This document shows, piece after piece, positions 56,665 to 64,000 of a DNA stretch of 64,000 nucleotides. The position numbers and the translations under genes are program-made. The stretch is from Strigamia acuminata (Eukaryota > Arthropoda > Chilopoda > Geophilomorpha > Linotaeniidae): assembly GCA_949358305.1 (NCBI GenBank), contig OX442323.1, positions 8,806,001 to 8,870,000 of the forward strand, written 5' to 3'. The first letter of the stretch is position 1. Each line of letters starts with the position of its first letter. The notes beneath the pieces were generated by a model. That model did no database searches. It was given only the letters and a program-made list of their open reading frames with translations, and had not been told where the DNA came from.

Positions 56665-57489
56665 TTAATCTTCTCTCTGCATTTTGATGGCAGCTGCACG
56701 AATTCGCAAATCTTTTTGATATATTCGGAGTTCCTGCACATGGTCGAGACGGCGCACCTACAAAGACGGATTAAAGATGGCGTCACTGAAGACATAAGAA
56801 AAAGTGAGTGATTTTAATTTTAAATTTAATTTTCCAACCAAATAGCCTCTGAAAAAGGCTTGAATTATTCTGGTTGCTTCTTCTTCGTTCCAAGTCAAAA
56901 ATTTTGGAATTGGTGATCTTGGACTGGGAAAAAAAGAAGAAAATGTTTATAGTAAGAAAAGTACAAAGAAAAAGTACAATAATACTACGAACTGCGTGGA
57001 TAAATATGATTTGACGAAATGAATATCTTCGAATTTCGTGTGCTCTTTTCTCGGTGAATTAGGATTATTACTAAAATTAAAGAAACAAATTTCATGTGGT
57101 TTTTCATATTCCAGTATAGTTGTGAACATCATCAACGACACGAAAACGTTTCCATGATTCGCAACTACACTGGAAATTTAGAAAAATGCCTTCTTGTGAT
57201 ACTTGTAGAGAAATTCAGTCAAAAAATCCAATGGTTGGAATTTGGTGATCTTTCTCTGCAAAAGGAAAAGGGAAAACGGTAAAACTTATTTCTGTTTTAA
57301 AAAAAAAATTCAACCTAAACCTCGAAACATTTTTCGGTCTTTGCGGCGTGAATCATTTTCTCGATTCCCAGAGTGAGAACTGGAAATATTTCCCTCGTGA
57401 TGTAATCTTCGGATTCGTCTAAAACAAACCGATCAAATCGAAATATCAACTCGAAATTCGAGGACAAACTCACCCGAGAAAATTGGCAT
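56665..57489 (-). CDS. IQCK: Short IQCK-like protein (IQ motif)
   Basis: Exons 57474-57489, 57321-57418, 57203-57255, 56978-57070, 56839-56923, 56665-56757 join in phase to encode 145 residues. The pattern DYITREIFPVLTLGIEKMIH, CFERKITKFQPLDFLTEFLY and LTWNEEEATRIIQAFFRGYL followed by VRRLDHVQ resembles vertebrate IQCK, ending in one IQ motif (IQAFFRGYLVRR) expected to bind calmodulin. IQCK is usually about twice as long, so an N-terminal exon may be missing. The donor after 56978 (gtactt) was chosen to hold the frame. The start codon falls at the edge of an inverted repeat (57489-57619). Confidence 0.62.
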
Positions 57490-57619
57490 GACCACAGATT
57501 AGAAGAAAGCACAGATGCGACAATCCATTGTTATAATGCGTTACCGGGAAAAAACAGCGCGCCAAGCGGGAACGTTTTTCCCTATCGCATCTGTGTTTTC
57601 TTCTAATCTGTGGGCATGA
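57487..57619. repeat. Inverted repeat at the IQCK-like start
   Basis: CATGACCACAGATTAGAAGA (from 57487) is repeated in inverse as TCTTCTAATCTGTGGGCATG (to about 57619). Arms are roughly 34 bp with a 60-bp loop. It could be a small foldback element or a duplicated promoter segment. Confidence 0.75.
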
Positions 57620-57805
57620 GATTCATAATGGCCAGTTGCCACGACAACGAAAAACAATGCACTAATAACAAAAATAAATCATTTTATTGCACAGAAAATG
57701 GAAAAATAAAATCAAACAACTTTTTCGTTTTAAATCACAAAATATTTTCGCTAGTTTTTCCTTTTTTTTTGTTTTTTGTTTTTTGGATAAAATTAAAAAT
57801 CAATT

Positions 57806-60263
57806 TTACTTTCGCATCATTATAAGAGCGTCCGAAATCATATCGCCCAGGCACTCGGCAACATTTACCACGTAGTTGTACACACTTCTTCGTTTTGTGC
57901 GAAGATCCTCGATCTCGTTACGCAAAATTCGCGCCTCCTCGTCAAAGTTTTCCTCCAGTAAACGTTTCTGTTCGCGTTCACGTGTCAGTATGATTCGTTC
58001 GAATGCTTCTTTTTGCTGAAGCAAATCGGCCTCGTGTTTTTCCACCAAATTTTGTAATTCCTCCTGAAAAAAATCAAAATAAAGTCAAAATTAGATCAAA
58101 AAAAGTCAAAATTAGATGGAAAAATGGAAAAACGTGAGAACAAAAATCAAAAAAGGTCAAAATTAGAGCAAAAAAAGTCAAAATTAGATGAAAAAACGGA
58201 AAACCGTGAGAATAAAGTGGAGAAAATGAATAAATTGCAGATGTTTCGAAGATTGTTTGAAATTACTTGTAGTGTAACGCGTAACGTCTCCTCATTGAGC
58301 CTCGCTTTTTCCCCGCGCTCTCTCTCGACCCGGGCCTCCAAACGAGCTTGTTCCTGCTCCGACTTTTCGTCTAAAAAGGCAAAATTAATCGCCGAACGAC
58401 TAAACCGAGTTGAAATGCGCACGTTCACGTTGCTTTTCGCTCTCCGTCAATATTTCCAGCACGATTTTGTCCCGATCTTTTCGTTTGCTCACGAGAAACG
58501 TTTGCAAAGTTATATCGCCCTAATGTGTGCAAATAAGAAGGGGGAAATTATTTATTTCATAAAATAAAAGGGAAAAGAGTATACTAGAGCTCCTTTTTTG
58601 GGTAGGAGATTGAATTTCTTCTCCAAATCCTCAATATCTTGGTTAAATTCCTCGTATCCGCCGCGTTTAATATAAAATCTGCTCTCTAATTTCATCGAGA
58701 TCGGCCTGTACAGTTCTTCCAAAATGGCGTTGCATTTCTCCCGTGATGCATCGCGGTTCTTTTCGGTGAGTTGGATGTATTCGTTCGCCAGGCGGGTCTA
58801 GAAATTTAAACGAAAAAATTTGACAAGAAATTTCAAGAATTAAACATTATACCTGTAGCATTTCGTGGAATATTTTCTCGTCGTCCAGAAGAACCGTTTT
58901 GAAAAAATGCAAAACCGTCGCCTTGTGGTTTTGAGTGTGCGCAAACTCGAGTTCGTCTTTCTCGAGCGGAAGCGTCAAGTCCGCCATTAACCGAGAATAT
59001 TCGTTTATGCTCGTCTCCACCGCTTTAATATTCTCGTTCTCGGCGATCATGTGAAAGGCGGTTTCCACGCACGGAATTCGACGGTTGTTGATCGAATCCA
59101 AATAAATCGAGGCCAACTGCACGAAAACTAGAAAAACGATTTTAAAAACGATTCAAAACTTCACCAATCCGCCACGAGGGCGGCGCTGCTCACTCGGCCC
59201 ATTGACGACCACCATTTGGCGCAGTGTTTTGAGCGGAGAGTTTCTGTAGATGTAGTCTTTAAATTTGTTGCATTTGTCAACAAATTCGGACGGCAGATCG
59301 GGATCGGTCATCTCTTCTAGCGTTTTGGCGCTGGTGCAGCCCTGGAGTGGACTGATGAAGGTGAAACACTTTCTGTTTGGGAAATACTTCCTCAGTTTGA
59401 GTTTCGTTTCGTTTCGTTTAGTTTCCCTCGGCGACATCGGCGACTTGAGCGCCGTCAACATCTTCTGCTCCATGTACTCGTCGTCGCTCACTTGCCGACC
59501 CTCGATCGTCAGTTCCAGCGTCAAATCGCGGATGACCAGCACAAAATGCGGAAAGAAACCGTCGAAATTCGCGTCGGATTTGTCGCTAGACTCCGCTTTA
59601 AGCCGCTTTCGGATCTTAGAAACGAAACTGAAAAATATTTTCCCAGCATTTAAAAGCAAACAATAACAATTTAAGACAAATATTTCTACCCTAATTTGTC
59701 GACCAAACTGTTGCCGATCAGCCCGATCTCGTTGTAAATGAACGTACTGCTCAGCAAAATACACAGACTCAGAATCCACATGTCGTAATCGTCATAACCC
59801 TAAAATAAATAAAATAAAATAGAAAATATGTTTATATTTTGGTGAATATTTTCCGCTTACTCCATCAGGGTCCTCCAAGCCTTCCGAGTCCATCACTAGC
59901 AAGCCCTTGTTGCTGTCTAATGGGTGGTCCAAGTACCAAACCCAAACTCCTTTGGTTACGGCTTCTACTGTCGATCCCAAGGGAAAGCCTGCGCGTAGAA
60001 ATGTGTTGGTTATCACGCGGCACCGTGCGCGGTTTAGCGCGGGTTGGTGCGGTTAGGCTTAGTCAAGTATTCAAACCTGTTTGCGTTTGTTTTCCGACTA
60101 AACGGTTCATTAGGAAGGATTTGCCGCTTCGGAGACGTCCGGCAATGCAAACTGTCGTAAGGGGCTTGTTTATTTGGAGTAACGGACCGACGACGTCGTT
60201 GTTGAGTTGAAATTGGTCATTTTTGAATACGATGAAGGGCTTCGGCGCTGTCCACTCAAACAT
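57806..60263 (-). CDS. Guanylate-binding protein 3 of 3
   Basis: Exons 60077-60263, 59861-59988, 59690-59799, 59194-59627, 58853-59127, 58585-58797, 58423-58519, 58267-58370, 57806-58063 give 601 residues. G-domain: IAGRLRSGKSFLMNRLVG, TKGVWVWY, LLVMDSEGLEDP (Ser replaces the usual Thr in DTEG), LCILLSSTFIYN, FVLVIRDLTLEL. The C-terminal part is a charged coiled coil (ARLEARVERERGEKARLNEE), ending VAECLGDMISDALIMMRK, with no CaaX box. It keeps all nine exons and so shows the ancestral layout for the cluster. The ATG at 60263 fits paralogue alignment; an in-frame upstream ATG would add 18 residues. Confidence 0.9.
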
Positions 60264-60958
60264 CTCGATTCCAAGGTGTGGTGTTGAATTAAATTGGAGA
60301 ATTGAATGTGTAGGTTTCAATTTTTGGTCAAGTTAACACTGAATTTCGGCTGCAAACGGTTGAAATTAATTTTCGTCTTCAATTCGCGCGACGCGATCAC
60401 GTGTGTGCATCGCTAAGCAACTCCAATGAATTGTTCTTTTAAATTAAACCTATTTTGTTTTTAATTTTTTAAGTTCTTTGAACAGGAGAAGTACAGGAAT
60501 GCTTTTTTCAGTGTTTGTTATTTTTTTTTGTTTTATTATTTTATATTTTTTTTATTTTTTTTTATTTTTGAAATTATTTTATTATTTTATTTTTTTTAAA
60601 TGTAAAAATTGGCACGTTTGTAGCCTCACTCCAAAGGCTTGCTCTATTATTATACTTATAAATGAAGTTATATTTTTATTTTGTACGTACCATATTAAAT
60701 TTATATTTCTGAAATTGTTGGCATTTTTAAGTGTTATCACATCAATTGTTTTCGTGTTTTGACAAGCTAAGACTTGGTTCTAGCAAACGAGCTCTGAATT
60801 CGTAAGAATGAATTAAAAAACACACAAAAACGAAAAAAAAGAGAGAAATTCCGAGTACAAAAATATTTATTTTGGATTTTCTAATTGATTCGTTAACATT
60901 AATGTAAAAAAATAACAATTGAATTAGTAATATCATAATTTGGTGTTTTTCGATCCGT
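60264..60958. other. Spacer between the third GBP and the spartin 3' end
   Basis: AT-rich, with a T-run-rich block near 60515-60600. Nothing coding is supported. It holds the promoter of the third GBP and the 3' UTR of the spartin gene. Confidence 0.5.
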
Positions 60959-62550
60959 TCATCCGTTCATTCGTTCATAAATTTCGGTCAATTTCGTCTT
61001 TTCAAACGCTTTTCGCCGTCCTCTTCGCGATGCTAATCGGTCATCGATCGCGATGTTCCCCGCGGTCCGAACGGCGTTGTCCGTCACTTCCTCGACCGCG
61101 CAACCATACCTAAAAATCGAAAAACTAATTAATAAACTTAGTTTCTACCATTTTTTAATATATTACAAACCTATAATTCACACTTTCAACAGTTTCATTC
61201 GCTAAACTATGCGCTAAAAGTCGAGTTGCGTTTTTCAGACTAACATAACCCACACGAAAACCTTAAAGAAAAACACAAATTTAACGACTTTGCAACGCCA
61301 AAAACTCCTTTAAAAAAAAAAAACCTTCCAAAAAATCATCCACTTTACTGCTAACGATTCTCGGATCTTCACCCAACGCTGTCGACAACAAATGCGACCC
61401 GTGTCGACGTAAATGTGGCGCCAAGTGACGCCCGAGCGCCATCGTGGCCTGCGCTCCTTCGTGCACTAAAACACAAGAAAATAAAAGACATTTTTTAATT
61501 TTTTCAATACAATTTGTTTGTTTTTACTTATTTACCCAGAAAACTGGCGACGGACGCAGCAACGCCTGTAGAATGACGCACGTACTGCAACCCTTGTTGT
61601 ACTCGCGGCTCCACATCGGGCGGAAGACTGTTTCGGTTCATTTGCCCCCTCAAATTACTCGCTCCGCGATGCACCAATTCAGACATGACATTTGCGCCGC
61701 CATCCACCATTTTCGCAAACAACTCCGCACCCGCGACGATATCACTCGATCGCTCCTCACTCAACCGCTTTCCTTCGGCCGAAACGTCTTCGCTCCTTAT
61801 TAAACTTCTTTCGTATCCCACCGCCGCGATTTTGCACAAAAGATGATCGAAAAAGAGGCGGTCGGAGGTTGACACGCTATCCGGTATGAGTAAGCCAACC
61901 GCGGCTCCTAAAACGAAAAAAATAGAGGAAAATATTAGTAAAAATCATCGGTATAATAGCCAAAATTACCTGATTGACTCGCACTAGTGTCCGCAAATAC
62001 ATACGAGTCATTATCCGTGCGTTGAATGGGCGAACGACCGGGAATTAACGGATAAACCCACGCGCCGACCTCGAGCCACAAGGTTTAGGACGACGCTTGG
62101 CCGCGACTCTCGTAGACTGTGAGCGGGGTCGGGGCCGACGGCGCGCTCACATAACCTTCGGGATGCACGGAAACCAGCTGAACTTGTTCCAAATGAAAGA
62201 AGACTTGGGCATCGGGCGGAATTTCCGTCGCCGAAACGTTGTCCCGCATGAATTTCCGTCGCCGAAACGCTGTCCCGCAATGAATTAGCAGCCGCAGCCG
62301 CCACACCGGAATATGCATCAGCGTGCGAATGGGAACAAGCGGGACTCATCGCTTCGTCATACGACGGGTCAAGTTCGGCCGGCGGCGGCATTTGCATGGT
62401 TGGCCACAAGGCAAGCAGTCTTCTGATTTCGCAAATGTCGGCATCGATTTGGCTCATTAGGTCTATGTCGGCTCGGTTTTGGACTTCCAGGCTAGTCAAT
62501 ACCTGCAAATGCTCGAGCAATTGCTGCGGAATATTCTCGGATTCCGCCAT
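60959..62550 (-). pseudogene. SPART: Spartin (SPG20) homologue with disrupted first exon
   Basis: Exons 61970-62550, 61536-61907, 61325-61465, 61171-61261, 60959-61109. The C-terminal senescence-type domain is intact: IVAGAELFAKMVDGGANVMS, LVHRGASNLRGQM, LGRHLAPHLRRHGSHLLSTA, NETVESVNYRYGCAVEEVTD. The PUB-like middle part (AQVFFHLEQVQLVSVHPEGY, then EVGAWVYPLIPG) is also clear. Spartin acts at lipid droplets and endosomes. In the first exon a 31-bp tandem duplication (62229-62290) shifts the frame, and an in-frame TAA lies at about 62082-62084 just before WLEVGAWVYP. Removing one repeat restores the frame except for that stop. An N-terminal MIT domain is not seen. It is either a young pseudogene, a polymorphic null, an assembly error, or a gene with an unseen tiny intron over the stop. 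Confidence 0.68.
62229..62290 (-). repeat. 31-bp tandem duplication in spartin exon 1
   Basis: Two adjacent units of TGCGGGACARCGTTTCGGCG... differ at one base (AGCG against ACG at the ninth to tenth positions). The period is 31, not a multiple of three. The peptide RD(S/N)VSATEI appears in two frames. Confidence 0.9.
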
Positions 62551-64000
62551 TTTCTAGCGAAGTTTTGATGTGAAAGATGCAGGTTTGGTTCGCGACCGGT
62601 TCGGTTTTAGGTTTTTATGTTCGTGGATTGATGACGTAAATGGTATTTTAGGTATAGAGCTAATCATTATAATCATTAGGAAAAATTAGATTTATTTTTT
62701 CGAGGTTTTGTGTTTTTATTCACGATCCTGGATTGAACTTCTTTTCATTTTCTATTTAGAAGGATTTTTTTTTACTCGATCGGTTGCGAGATTACCGGAG
62801 TTGGAATGGGCACCGCCGCGGCGTTGTTCGTTTTTACAATTTTATTATTTATAATTGAGTACGAGAGTAAGAAAAAAATAAAATAAAATAAATAAATGTT
62901 ATTTAATTTATTTTTTTTAGATTTCCATGTATTGTTTCGAGTTTTTCTAAAAAGCCACTCGCGTAGAACTTGAACCGATGCGTCCAATCGCCAAACTCGT
63001 GTGCATAAAAGCCGTCGTTTTCTTCTCACTCTTGTAAAATTAATTAATTCACTTGAAATTATTGATTCATTTATTTATTGATTTATTTATTGATTTCTTT
63101 CAGTTAAGGATTTATTATTGCGATTCTCATTACGACCGGTGCCATCAAAGAGGCGTTCGCAGCTTGTCGCCAACAACAAACGTGATTTCAAGTGTTCCTT
63201 CCTTCCTTCCTTCCTGATTTTTAATGTGCTTTGAAATCGCTTCCCCGCACTGCAGCACGCACATGACAGCTTTCTTGACAATATTGCCGGCTTTTTCGCG
63301 GTGATAAACAAATCTATCGAACTTGGATACACTCTTACGACCGCTTCATTTAAATCGCCCAGCAATAGGCGGAAAACGAACAATTCGGTTCGTGATAATC
63401 AATATAATAAGAGAAATGACTGCATGTTTTCTTGGTCGAGAAGCAAGGCTTTTTATCATCAAACAAGTTGAATTTATGAGCATAAAGATGGAATTGTATG
63501 CACACAAAAATAATGTAAATTCAACTGAGCTGGCAATGGCTTTCTAAAACAATTTTTTAATTTACACGTGCAAAAATAAAGATAGACATAAAGCGAGCAC
63601 ATTTTTCAGTGGCATATTATGACTGGCAAATTACGATTATTTCATGTTAGTTGCAGGAACGGATCCAGAAAACACACGTTTCGTTTCGGCGGGGTCTTGA
63701 CGATTTGCGTCTTGTTTTGCATCCTTTCACGTCCAGTTTCGGTGGATGTTGTCGAACAATGAACACACGACAACACACAACACACGTAAGATCCACTTGA
63801 CTTGGGATTGTGTTAGATCCTTGTTTTTGACAAACCAATAGCCCTATCTGTCCACTCGTACACGCTCATCAACCTCTTCGAGCGCTCGTTAAAAATCATG
63901 AGCAAACTCATCCGACATTCGAGAAATGAAGTTTTAAAAAAATCGTAATTACTTTGCGTTCTGTAGTGTGTGATGAATATGAATACAGATTTACAAGCTA
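62551..64000. other. Right-end region, mostly unassigned
   Basis: No gene is firmly supported. A possible 3' terminal exon on the minus strand is given separately. A (TTCC)n microsatellite lies near 63197-63215, and the rest is AT-rich. The spartin promoter should lie just right of 62551. Confidence 0.4.
62899..63020 (-). CDS. Possible 3' terminal exon of an unrecognised gene
   Basis: Reading from an AG acceptor near 63020, one frame gives ENDGFYAHEFGDWTHRFKFY, then ASGFLEKLETIHGNLKKIN and a stop at 62899-62901. Its composition is protein-like, with balanced charged and aromatic residues, unlike its surroundings. I do not recognise the family, and upstream exons were not found to the right. 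Confidence 0.3.

Overview
This is nuclear DNA from an invertebrate animal. Genes have many short GT-AG introns, the DNA is AT-rich, and introns are full of private minisatellites and small DNA transposons. All recognised genes are animal genes. The mitoribosomal S34 protein begins Met-Pro as arthropod copies do, and a mariner-type transposase relic resembles insect elements, so an arthropod is plausible, but the taxon cannot be fixed from the sequence. All exon models were spliced by eye with reading phase checked at each junction. Similarity statements rest on remembered family motifs, not on searches.

Left third (1-23 kb). PDXDC1 (+, 714-6096, 21 exons) is followed by a long tweety-family channel gene (TTYH, -, 8465-23023). 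TTYH intron 4 (11389-18309) is a transposon graveyard: a pogo/Tigger-like TA element, a second copy split by a palindromic foldback element, a decayed Ty3/gypsy integrase, and two MITEs.

Middle (23.9-41 kb). GFER/ALR (-) and a small single-pass membrane protein gene (+) start 222 bp apart on opposite strands. Next come a divergent PP1-type phosphatase (+), MGMT (-) and a USP31/USP43-type deubiquitinase (+). MGMT and the USP share a divergent promoter. The MGMT stop codon lies in a downstream 31-bp minisatellite.

Right third (41.6-64 kb). A DUF4795 coiled-coil gene of the QRICH2/C16orf96 family (-) carries a mariner-derived element and a solo LTR in its introns and is head-to-head with ECSIT (+). 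Then come three guanylate-binding protein (GBP) genes, 49206-52700 (-), 53198-55477 (+) and 57806-60263 (-), with MRPS34 (+) and a short IQCK-like gene (-) between the second and third. A spartin (SPG20) homologue (-) follows. Its first exon has a 31-bp tandem duplication that breaks the frame and, further on, an in-frame stop.

Most notable: the GBP cluster, whose paralogues have each lost a different intron, next to the innate-immunity/mitochondrial gene ECSIT; a candidate alternative first exon of GFER that would drop the N-terminal CxxC; the disrupted spartin exon; and several complete small transposons with target-site duplications. I see no sign of a wholly new multi-gene system.
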